The position numbers were made by a program, and so were the translations under genes. A stretch of DNA of 64,000 nt from positions 4,018,368 through 4,082,367 of the forward strand of contig HG738138.1 of the NCBI GenBank assembly GCA_000499405.2, given 5' to 3'. This DNA comes from Onchocerca volvulus (taxonomy: Eukaryota; Nematoda; Chromadorea; Rhabditida; Onchocercidae). This document shows positions 11,101 to 19,309 of this stretch, piece by piece. Below the pieces are notes generated by a model. The model worked only from the letters and a program-made list of their open reading frames with translations. It was not told the origin of the DNA and ran no database searches. Within the stretch, counting starts at the first letter, position 1; each line of letters opens with the position of its first letter.

Positions 11101-12256
11101 GGAGGTTTATTTTTTTTTTTTTCATGCCAACTTTCTAATCTATTGAATTTATATTTCACAATTTTCCATCCAGTTTAACCCCGTATAGTTTCCTCTGTTA
11201 GTTTCGGGGTCCAATGTTTTAGTAATTTTTCTCAAAATGTTTAAGCCTATGCTTAATTTGTACTCTTATCGATTTTTATCTCATTTCTCACTTGAGAGTG
11301 ATGTCTTGTATTAATTAAAGTGCCGCTATGTTCAGGCTGTGTTGCAACAGTCCAAATGCACAATAATAAAGCTGGGATTACAAAAAACAGTACCATGAAG
11401 CGTTCCAGCAAACGGCTTCAAGTTTGTGTTATCTGCGAAACGCTTTTTTTTTTCTTTTTTTATGCATTTTGCAAATTTCTTCAAAATTCAAGCAAAGTTT
11501 TATATCGGTTGCATTGATTTAATGAGAAATTAGATGTACTGGATTTATTATGCTTCTCTTCCGTTCGTTCCCTAACTCGTTTTCTATTCCGTTATTATTC
11601 TTACGTCATTTATTATATCAAATATCATCATCGAAAACTTATTTACAGAGGAAGGAAAACAACGAATCGATGGCCATGGAATCGACTGTGGGAACTTTGA
11701 AACACCTCAACTTAATTTTTTCTGAAGATTTTCGCAAGCCGTTATATAATTATTTAAAGTAAGATGTTTTAATGATTATTTAGGCAGATATTACGCACAC
11801 AGTGATAATTATTTATTGTCGAATAAGTTAATGGCAAAATAAGTCTATGTAAAGAACTATCTATCAGCAGTTTTATTTTATGTCGTTTTTTCACTTCATT
11901 ATATCTATTTTTCTGAATTATAATGATGCTTGCAGGAATAGCCAATTATAATTTAAAAAATAACATTAAAATTTCTATTTCAAAGCATTTTGCTTGCTGG
12001 ATGTTCGATACGGTTTTTAAAAAATTGATCTATAAGTTCAATCAAAGATTATTACAGAATTTCCCATTCATTTTTTTTTTTTTTTTTCAGAGAGCTTAAT
12101 GGTGTGAATTTTCCTATTGAAGATTCCCTCATCATTGGACTAGCAAAAATGATTATAGATGAATTTCCTATGAAAGAGCGAATCTTTTTTGCGGATACAG
12201 TCTGGGATCAATGGTTGACAAATTACCGTAAGGAACATCCAGAATTCAAAGAATAG
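2144..12256 (+). CDS. Multi-repeat pipsqueak/CENP-B-like HTH protein
   Basis: Large spliced gene of about 1,200 residues. I read these exons: 2144-2184 (tentative start, ATG 2144), 2287-2390, 2622-2758, 3152-3262, 3601-3796, 3970-4121, 4302-4499, 4622-4709, 4859-5030, 5170-5294, 5494-5642, 6006-6140, 6274-6457, 6725-6901, 7079-7243, 7386-7498, 7599-7772, 8135-8269, 8430-8567, 8710-8870, 8933-8957, 9087-9278, 9561-9656, 10984-11104, 11336-11421, 11649-11758, 12091-12256 (stop TAG). Every junction from 2390 onward keeps phase. A unit of about 60 residues recurs: a leading helix, then LR.AV...L.G, a helix like SV.EAA, then VP.TTLQTY..RAR. This matches the shape of pipsqueak-type HTH domains. Clear copies lie at 2622-3262, 4859-5294, 5494-6140, 7386-7772 and 9087-11104; weaker ones at 4302-4709 and 8710-8957. 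A basic KKR stretch opens the protein and an AT-hook-like RPRRGRR lies at about 7110-7135. Likely nuclear and DNA-binding (inference). No orthologue recognised; the 5' end is uncertain. Confidence 0.8.
2622..3262 (+). other. HTH repeat 1 of the multi-HTH protein
   Basis: The two exons 2622-2758 and 3152-3262 encode the best-preserved repeat. A leading helix (LREAVRTSVAHC) is followed by RLGNAVFEALSGQKTMKAAA and then VPFTTLQTYFHRSRARM. The last part matches the recognition-helix region of pipsqueak-like HTH domains. The intron inside the domain begins with GC rather than GT (GAG|GCTAAT), and phase 0 is kept on both sides. Confidence 0.7.
4302..4709 (+). other. Degenerate HTH repeat of the multi-HTH protein
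   Basis: Exons 4302-4499 and 4622-4709 encode YSLEEVMAIIRSVISDSSL, then KKSLRGIIGRILDKSLNI, then a segment ending VYRVDQLLKF. The helix spacing follows the other repeats, but the VP.TTL recognition segment is lost. It may keep the fold without DNA binding. This assignment rests on spacing and hydrophobic pattern only. Confidence 0.45.
4859..5294 (+). other. HTH repeat (4.9-5.3 kb)
   Basis: Exons 4859-5030 and 5170-5294. A cysteine-containing lead (CECLDKIEKCVNDVCRC) is followed by KEALRKAVAMVLRGEYSV, then GAASIMELPTSTVHPYVHRA. This is a clear pipsqueak-like unit. The intron falls between AT and G of the Met codon before VLRG, almost the same place as the intron in the next repeat (5642/6006). 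Confidence 0.65.
5494..6140 (+). other. HTH repeat (5.5-6.1 kb)
   Basis: Exons 5494-5642 and 6006-6140. EVEIVISDLMKISSYDL leads into GQRKLHDALSEVLTKDVPV, then TEVSSKYGIAVSAFQPYITK followed by ARVLL. It aligns along its length with the 4.9-5.3 kb repeat, including the intron site (SE|VL versus AM|VL), which supports origin by duplication of exon pairs. Confidence 0.65.
6725..7243 (+). other. Paired acidic-tail exons and AT-hook-like motif
   Basis: Exons 6725-6901 and 7079-7243 have the same phase class (2-in, 1-out), similar size (177 and 165 nt) and matching ends (CSDEFDDG and SNDEFDG). They look like an internal exon duplication. The second carries a basic RPRRGRR, close to the AT-hook core. 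Both are otherwise polar and probably disordered. Confidence 0.5.
7386..7772 (+). other. HTH repeat (7.4-7.8 kb)
   Basis: Exons 7386-7498 and 7599-7772. IDK|VLRQYRFRGDRKKMRD is followed by GILEVLYKSKTLSEACKG and then LAPTTLSTYVRLVKVL. The PTTL..YV core is intact and the basic lead RGDRKKMR is typical of the first helix in this unit. Confidence 0.65.
8013..8134 (+). other. Ambiguous exon segment at A12/T17 homopolymers
   Basis: An AG at 8011-8012 opens a frame reading ISSDKDNCLLSSNNKNGSLN that looks coding. It would need a preceding phase-2 exon, while the exon ending at 7772 is phase 0. It runs into back-to-back A and T homopolymers at about 8092-8124. Skipping from 7772 straight to 8135 keeps phase. 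The segment may be an alternative exon, or the homopolymer lengths may be wrong in the assembly. Confidence 0.3.
8710..8957 (+). other. Weak HTH repeat (8.7-9.0 kb)
   Basis: Exons 8710-8870 and 8933-8957 (the second only 25 nt) keep phase and encode a helical lead, then FASLNVMFIEVVRENYFAKK, then YDISWIIRSYRSISLK. Helix spacing matches the other repeats, but the ALR and TTL signatures are eroded. Confidence 0.4.
9087..11104 (+). other. HTH repeat (9.1-11.1 kb)
   Basis: Exons 9087-9278, 9561-9656 and 10984-11104. LESFYKVLISYLIEQQYRRS leads into KMRASLEYVLLDGLSVTEAL, then HVLQ|VYLNRCREANRC. The GLSVTEAL core is well kept. The last intron of about 1.3 kb is the longest in the gene and holds only AT-rich sequence with poly-T runs. 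Confidence 0.6.
11649..12256 (+). other. C-terminal CENP-B-like HTH segment
   Basis: The last two exons (11649-11758 and 12091-12256) join in phase. They encode FRKPLYNYLKELNGVNFPIE, a helix LIIGLAKMIIDEF, then FADTVWDQWLTNYRKEHPEF. The pattern of an N-terminal helix, a middle helix and a closing W..W...(Y/F)R..HPEF resembles the CENP-B-type HTH found next to pipsqueak-like HTHs in pogo transposases and CENP-B. The match is by pattern only. No transposase catalytic domain is seen. Confidence 0.45.
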
Positions 12257-12337
12257 AAAGAGTTGGCTATGGATACTTTTATTGTATCTAGCTTAAAAAG
12301 GTAGTTCGATTCTCCCAGTTAGAATCGAATCAACAGT

Positions 12338-12362
12338 AATAAAACAATTACCTCATAATAAA
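12338..12362 (+). promoter_or_regulatory. Poly(A) signals of the HTH gene
   Basis: Two AATAAA hexamers (12338-12343 and 12357-12362) lie 80-105 bases after the TAG stop at 12254-12256. They are the likely 3'-end signals. Confidence 0.5.
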
Positions 12363-12416
12363 TTAATACACTACCTTTTATCATTGTATATTATAAATTA
12401 TAGTGTGTAACTAACT

Positions 12417-12650
12417 TCAGCAATTTCTAAGATATTGGTAATTCAGTCCAGATTTGTCATATATCCACCACTTGATTTCATCGAAAATTAAAATCTTAGT
12501 AGTCCCGAAACAGAAAATGCATCTTTTGTCTTGGATTTTTTCGCATTTAGATTGATTTTCCTGTCTTCCAAATTTCTGTGGATTTTTGCTACTCTTCAGA
12601 AGCGCTGTTAATGATGAAGTTTGCTGAAATCTGAGTTGTCTGTTTTCCAA
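12417..12650 (-). CDS. Possible terminal exon, unknown minus-strand gene
   Basis: An open frame of about 77 residues follows a TTTTTGACAG acceptor-like site and ends in TGA at 12417. It includes ENRQLRFQQTSSLTALLK and KCEKIQDKRCIFCFGTT. The mixed composition is more protein-like than most AT-rich noise here. Another coding-like minus-strand frame lies upstream at about 13628-13796 (RILNGCKDSVSKFLAEFE, KRKLDEASIYVVHWKQF). No confident joins or family were found. Confidence 0.25.
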   Translation of the reverse strand: MENRQLRFQQTSSLTALLKSSKNPQKFGRQENQSKCEKIQDKRCIFCFGTTKILIFDEIKWWIYDKSGLNYQYLRNC

Positions 12651-12724
12651 AAACTGTCAAAAATTTAGTGTAAATAAATTCCAATTATCGTTCGAAATGG
12701 TTGCGATTCATGGATTGTAGTTAC

Positions 12725-12834
12725 GAGTAAGCCGCCACTTATTTGAATATGGAAGATTTTTCATTTATTTCATTATTTCTATTACAGCTTAGCATGTAAA
12801 AGTCCCGAAGAAAAAAGCTGAAAGCGGCTTACTC
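12725..12834. repeat. 11-bp inverted repeat, 88-nt spacer
   Basis: GAGTAAGCCGC (12725-12735) and its exact reverse complement GCGGCTTACTC (12824-12834). The arms are GC-richer than their surroundings. The spacer holds no open frame. Confidence 0.7.
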
Positions 12835-13627
12835 ATTTTTTGAATTATTTACCTCAGTATTAAATTTTGTAACTTTAAATCGCTTCTTGCAGTGCTTAAA
12901 TGTAGCCTTGTTGGAAGTTGAATGCACTTTAGCGGAAAATTGTATGCCGTGCATCTAAACCATATAATCTTTTGCTTTCGTAACAAATTTGGCCATTATC
13001 CATTCATTTATCAGGTTTAGATTCAAGAAACATTTTCTCTTAATGACATCTATTTTTTATGATGCTGATGCTTTTTAATCGTTCTCCTAGATTCGTTAGT
13101 CTGTTTTTGGAAATTTCCAAACGGCATCACTTCGTGATGCAGTACATGATTCTTCGGATTGATTGATATCGATTTGCTCATTGATCTCGTTTCAAAGATT
13201 TGTTTTATTGCTTTGATATTTTTGTTCTTGTTTTCCTCATGAAGCGGTTGATCCTTTATATATTTTCAGTCTTTCTATAGCCGAAAACAAGTGCTAATAC
13301 TTGTTGGCTTTAATTTATATGGTTTCCTTTTTTATAGTTGTTCTTAATGCATCACTTCAAATTTAATTAACTAATTACATGTACTATAGTTCATTGTTTT
13401 GTTATTCTTCTTACTCAAATTGGCTTTATTTGACTAGTACAATAAATAATTTAACGAGTAGTATTTGATGAATAATGGAGACAAAATTATTTCCTCAAAT
13501 TTTTTAAAATCAGTTGTTACATACTTGATGAAGATTTGTAGACATATTCAAATGGAAACGCATACAATTGCTTGCTCTTAATACGAATTATGCTCCTATA
13601 TTGCTTCTTAATAACGTCCATCAAATA

Positions 13628-13796
13628 GTTAAACATTCCTTAGGTTTTTTGCTTTGATTAAAAGAAAATTGCTTCCAATGAACAACATATATACTTGCTT
13701 CGTCCAATTTCCTTTTGCCGGTCTCAAATTCTGCTAAAAATTTTGATACGCTGTCCTTGCATCCATTAAGAATTCTAGATCTATCCAAAAGGAACT
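13628..13796 (-). CDS. Coding-like exon, unknown minus-strand gene
   Basis: After a TTTCTAG acceptor-like site the minus strand reads FLLDRSRILNGCKDSVSKF, then LAEFETGKRKLDEASIYVVH, then WKQFSFNQSKKPKECLTI and a stop. It is highly charged and of balanced composition. It could be an exon upstream of the 12.4-12.65 kb frame. I cannot place its donor or name a family, and frames of this length also arise by chance. Confidence 0.25.
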
Positions 13797-13884
13797 AGAA
13801 ATACCGAGGTGGAAATTAAAATTTTTTGCTACAGGATTATTTCATAATTATTTTGAGTAACACAATCAAATCGTAAAGCCAGCC

Positions 13885-14314
13885 ATGCCTCGGTCAATTT
13901 CGCTTAGCTCAGTGAAAACAGGCAAAATGCTGTTCAAATTTTTAATAATTATTTTGCTTTGGAATATATATGGAGTTATCCACTTCATGTTCAGGTCAGT
14001 TTAAGGATCCGGAAAACCTGAATTTCTCCTGAGTAAAAAGATGAAATCAGTATCGGTTGTTAACAAAGACGCACTGTTCGTTAATACATATTATTTTACA
14101 TATTTCGATATTTTCCGTTTTCTCAGTTCGTGGTACTGAATCCTTCGCCAAAAATCAATTTTGAGCTTGCTGATATGATGACTTTTGAATTTGCATTTAT
14201 TCCATTCTTGATATAATTTGTTTTGCCTTCTTAAGCAAGTTATTAACTATATTTAGAAACCGGTCATATTATAAATCTCTTTTACGTCTTCTGGAGAAAT
14301 TAGAAGAGCTTTAA
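13885..14314 (+). CDS. Possible small signal-anchor protein
   Basis: Two phase-compatible exons, 13885-13994 (donor AG|GTCAGT) and 14257-14314 (acceptor ATTTAG), give a 55-residue product. It starts MPRSISLSSVKTGK, has a hydrophobic span MLFKFLIIILLWNIYGVI, and ends NRSYYKSLLRLLEKLEEL then stop. The hydrophobic N-terminal third suggests a membrane-anchored or secreted peptide. A strong donor GTAAGTAAG follows at 14331, suggesting a 3'-UTR intron or further exons. No family recognised. Confidence 0.25.
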
Positions 14315-14514
14315 GTGATTAAGTTTATTGGTAAGTAAGCAAATTTAATTATTATTTTTGCACAACTATCAAATGTTTGGATTTTAATAAGTTTTTCAAA
14401 TGATCAATCATTGCGAATTTTTTGCAGTCAAAATTAGAATTCCTTTTCTCTTCCATCTTCCTTTTAATCTTCCATACTTATGATACAGTAGAAGTTGATG
14501 TCAATTAGTAAGAA

Positions 14515-14860
14515 AAACTCATTTTTATTCCAGCATATTTTTCTTTCTCTTTATCTTTCACTTTGGCCATATCCTTTTGTAATTCCTCAAACTTCGGCAG
14601 TTTCTTTCTTTCAGGATGTTAAGTTCTTCAACTCTTTATTAGTTGTGATAATTTAATCCTGGACTAACACTGCTGTTGGTATACTGATAGCTGCAGCGGT
14701 GAATACTTTGCAGCTACAAATACTGGTTGCAATCCGTACGGTGGCTATCACTTTGATTAATGATTGATGTAATTGACAATCTGGAAATATCCTTTGTAGT
14801 ATCAGCTGCATCATGCATTTGACAATATAAAATCTTCTCTGTTCTTCAGTTTCTCTGCAA
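14515..14860 (-). other. Coding-like minus-strand fragments
   Basis: Two minus-strand frames look protein-like: one at about 14515-14630 reads RKKLPKFEELQKDMAKVKDK, and one at about 14790-14935 includes GFAKGTTEFLRNTSDERSIG. The first lies in a purine-rich strand, which by itself favours Lys/Glu codons. The second overlaps a plus-strand frame of equal quality. No splice joins keep phase convincingly. Confidence 0.15.
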
Positions 14861-14895
14861 AACCGATCGATCTTTCATCTGATGTGTTTCGCAGA

Positions 14896-15360
14896 AATTC
14901 AGTTGTTCCTTTCGCAAATCCATACTTCTGTCCGAATGTTTTGATGCTCCATAAGGCAAAACTGAATTATTATGTTAATGTTGATAATAGCAAAGTGTTA
15001 AATCCCAGTCTGATTGAACAGTTTATCAAAGATGTAGGAAATTTTTCGTTCTCCTTTGCCTATCATGTATCGGTGTATGAATGCTTGTATCTATCGGTGT
15101 ACAGAATCTTGTTTTAAAATGTGATTTTCATCAATCGATAATTTATTTTAACATTCTTTAGATTATACATGTATCTGAGCAGTAAGATAATTGTCAAACA
15201 TACCAGATCTGTTAGCAGCTCGATAAGTTTGGAATATTTTATAAAAAAGCCTCGTTCAATTTATGAAGTGATAACAACAGATGCAATAAATGAAGATGTG
15301 TCAATTTTATCCTCAACATTTCAGATTATAAAAAGTCATTTACTTTATTCTGCAAATTGA
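14896..15360 (+). other. Coding-like plus-strand fragments
   Basis: Two plus-strand frames, about 14896-15042 (NSVVPFANPYFCPNVLMLHK) and about 15161-15360 (KIIVKHTRSVSSSISLEYF, then stop TGA), follow AG acceptors. A third at about 15877-15990 after TTTTCAG reads NEYEQLDDSTKSTDCQRCAE. The first two need different phases (phase 0 out, phase 2 in), so no gene model is given. They may be remnants of a decayed or fast-evolving gene. Confidence 0.2.
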
Positions 15361-15990
15361 ATTTAGTATTTCTAATCTTTGAATACTAAACTTGAACTGA
15401 GCTTTACTTTGCTGGCGTCTTCATCATTAAACTGAGGACAAGAGGACATTTCCAAACTTGCAACATAAAAAACATGATGACATAGTAATTTCATGGAGTT
15501 AAAAACAATGCTGCATTTTAATAGAGTATTAATTAAATTTTATATTGTGTTTTATATGACTGTTAAATTTTTTTAGCACATTAGACTTTTTTTAACTTTT
15601 CGAATCTCCAGCTGAAAATCTTGAAATCGATCAAATTCTTCAAAACTGACTTTTTTAAATAATATTTCTGATGGAATGTTGCGTAGCTAGATGACAAAAA
15701 TTCAAACTGGTGACAATCACTGACCAGTGACCTAACTCTTTTATTTCAAGATTTAATTTTTTAAGACAACAGTGATACCATAAAACCAGAAAATAATGAA
15801 TATATGATCAGTTTTTCCAAGAACAAGACAAAAGAATTCTGGACTGTCTGACTCGACACATCCTCCCGGTTTTCAGAATGAATATGAACAATTAGATGAT
15901 TCAACCAAATCCACTGATTGTCAGCGATGTGCAGAAATCGAAAAATTTTTAACTACCAAAAGTATGCAGAAGCAAAACTTGAACACAGCT

Positions 15991-18900
15991 TGATATAATA
16001 AAGCAACTTAAATACTGAATATCAGATCAATTATGTTTAATGGATGACTTGCATTCTTGAAAAGTAATATTCATATTGATTTTTTTTTTCGACAGAATGC
16101 GTTCTTTTTAATTATGCTATCTTATCATAACAAGTGCAAACTGGTATGAGACTACAATTAATTTCGAAAATTCGAACAAATGCTTACTTCAGGTATTTTA
16201 TGTGAAAGTTTCATCCGAAATTCTTTGTTGTATTCAGCCTGAAGGCAACTCTGTTGAATTAACGATTTTTTTGCTATAAATTCGCAGGCCTTTGATCTTA
16301 TTTTAATTTTGTAATTTTCTAAATACCCATGCACACTGTAAAATAATAAATTCTGGGGAAATTACAGTTTAGAAAACAATAAAAATTCTTCGACCAAGAA
16401 GATTCTTATTTCATTTCAATGTAAACGAAAATGAATTATGTTTCTGATTATTTGATTCTAATCCCAAACAGCAGATAAAGTGGGAATGAATTTTAATTCC
16501 TGTAAAGTACTATTTAAAATTTAAAATTTTTTAAATTAAATTTTAAAATTCTGAACTAAATCTCTAAATTTTTTTTTTTTTTTTTTTGGATCTTATAAAA
16601 TATTCATTTCAATTTTAGCAAATAATGAAAATGAAATAGAATTTAGCGTAAAAATTTATAAAACTTCACAAAAAAAAAACAATATTAGAAGATCGTTGAG
16701 TAAACTAGACTTTTCATCGATGGTATCTTTCTTTTTTAGTCATTTAATTTTCACTTAATTCGACTCAACTCATTTGCTATTATACAATAAAATATAACGA
16801 TTTAACACGAATAATAACAAGTAAAAACAAGACTTGTCAGACTCAATCAAAAAGTGCGGAAAATAAATAAATGAGAAGCATAGCTACTGGTTCCACAGCA
16901 ATCGTTTTTAAGTTATGCTAAAAATAAGCGAGTCCGGAAAATCCTAAATTTTCTGTAATCAAATTTAAAAGATCTTAATATAAATATTAAAGACATGAAT
17001 AATAATTATAAAGGTAGCAAAAGAATAGAAATTGTGCCTTACATAGCGTTTTAAAACTTTTTTATTAATTCGAAATATGTGATAAATTTTCTATAATTTA
17101 TTCTTTAACTGAAATTTTACAAATATAATTATAAATTTATCTTTGGGAAAAAAAGTTGCATCTTTTTATTCAACAGGCTGAAAAACCCTGCGTTATCTAA
17201 CTGAATCAGAAGTGAGTTAAAATGACGAAGTGTGTCATGTTAGATTGAAAGCGAACAATCTATGGCAATTGTAAGTATATGATAAATTAGATTCAAATAG
17301 AAAATGTTTGTAGAATGAAACATTCTTATCATTAATCTGAAATAAATGTCAGTTCTTTCCACATAAGAAAGAAAATTTAGATTTAACTAAATCCGAAATA
17401 TTTCTAAGAATAAGACTTTTATTAAATCAATTTCGTCGATCAATAAAGTTGATTCTTCTGCGGGCCAATCGATATACCTGGTACGATTTCCAGCGAGTGA
17501 AATGATAGTAGATACGAATATGCGTTGACAGAAACGGCCGCACCAATATGTTTCACAAATTTTAACAGTTCCCTGAACAACCAATTTTCGAAACAAATTT
17601 CATTTCATTCAAATTAACTTTAATTTACTCGGAACCTAGAATTGTTTTCTGGTACCAGAGGTAAAAAATCAGTTTCACTGATTAATTTAAAGTAGAAAAT
17701 TTTTTGTCCGTTTCAAATTCCTTCTGTGAATGCGAATTTATGTTCTTCGCATTCACAATTTATTCCCAAAACTTTTAAAAATAGTGATCCTACATATTTA
17801 AAAAACTGGCGATAAAAATTATTCAAACTATCAAAAATTGTTATTCGAACATCCAAGATTCCGTATGAATTTAACATTTGAGACATATAAAACCCTAGTT
17901 GATATTAATTTTCCGTTTTCAGATTTCAGTTAAAAAATGTTTTTTGTCTTTGTTTGTCTGCTGTTATTGTTCAAAATTTGTTCAGATAGATTATACAAAA
18001 ATTCTACAGTAAAAGTAATAAAATCATGCATGGCAATACTTAAACCTTGAAATTTAACAAATTAATGAGGCAAGTATGGCTTACAAATTCTTTCCAATTT
18101 CGCCATCATCCGTCCAAACAGTCATGTACAATGATAGCATGTAACTGAAATCAGCAACTTATTTAAGGTATTGATATGAAGCAATTTTACTATTTTATCA
18201 TTCAAGCAACTGATCAGCACTCATGCATGATCTAAATCTTTTCACACATAATACTAACAGGAGCATTTTCACGATGTTGCTGTTATCATTATTTCATCAT
18301 TTTCTGATAGCATTATCAACGGTCCTCAAAGGACAAAGAAATACCAAGGATTCGTAATTTTTAATTCGGAAATTAGTTGATAATGCTATTCTTCAGCATT
18401 TGAATAAAAAATAATAATGATAATAATAAACAGTATAATTAGCAACATTAATGTGTTAGTTTGTGATGCAATGTACTAATTAGCAAATTTCCTAACCCCT
18501 ATATCTGATATTTTGCAACAAGGAGGGAAATCCAGAAAATCAATCATCTTGTTTCATCACATTTTCTAATTTTTAAGTTTTAAAATCAAAGCATTTATCT
18601 CATTTTTTTAAAAACGATATTTATGCCCAAATACAAAATACTGAGAACCTATATTCAACGAACTATAAAATACAGATAAAATTGGATCCTTAAAATAATA
18701 TACGCCCCCATAAAACTAATAAAAATAGAGTAATTCGAATGCAGACACAGAAATACGAACATCTTAACTCACAAAATGTGCCATAATGATCAATCTATGA
18801 CGCAGTTTTTACGGAAATTTGCAAAAATAAAAACATATGAAGAAGAGAAAAAAATTAAGAACTCTGTAAACTGACTTAAAAGAGGTAAAGAATAGTATTA

Positions 18901-19309
18901 AAGTGAAAAGTGTTGATAAGGTCTATATAAGAAAATTATTATGCAGAACACTTTGTTTGGTCTCAAGTTGTTAGAAACTTTTAAAACAGAAAACTTAAAA
19001 AATGAAGTGAGCAATGAACCTAGACATATGCTTGAGAAAACTTGTAAGAAACATATTTGAACAAGCACTGTCGAATTATGTAGTGTTTACATTGAGAAAA
19101 AATTAAAATACAACTCGAAGAAAAAAAAAAATAAGATTACTTAGAATAACAGCCCAATATGATTCTAATCGAAAACATCGTTCCTGTTTAATTTCTCAAT
19201 GAGAAAATTCCACTTGAAATTTGAGATTTTCAAAAATTCTCAAAAATAACCGAAAATGGTAACTGATGATTTGATGCGATATGAAGAAGCAGCAAGTGAC
19301 TAGAAAAAA
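15991..19309. other. AT-rich spacer downstream of eps-8
   Basis: No exon I can support. Minus-strand frames at about 17387-17596 sit in a slightly GC-richer patch and two frames are open at once, so neither is convincing. The rest is AT-rich with poly-A/T runs. This is where additional 3' exons of an alternative eps-8 transcript would have to lie. Confidence 0.45.

Noticed and set aside
2144..12256. The HTH gene as an active pogo/Tc5-type transposon
   Set aside because: Many introns in conserved phase, no DDE catalytic domain and no terminal inverted repeats seen; it looks like a host gene.
17387..17596. Minus-strand frame as an extra eps-8 exon with the capping domain
   Set aside because: Two minus-strand frames are open at once, there is no polypyrimidine acceptor, and neither frame resembles the EPS8 C-terminal region.
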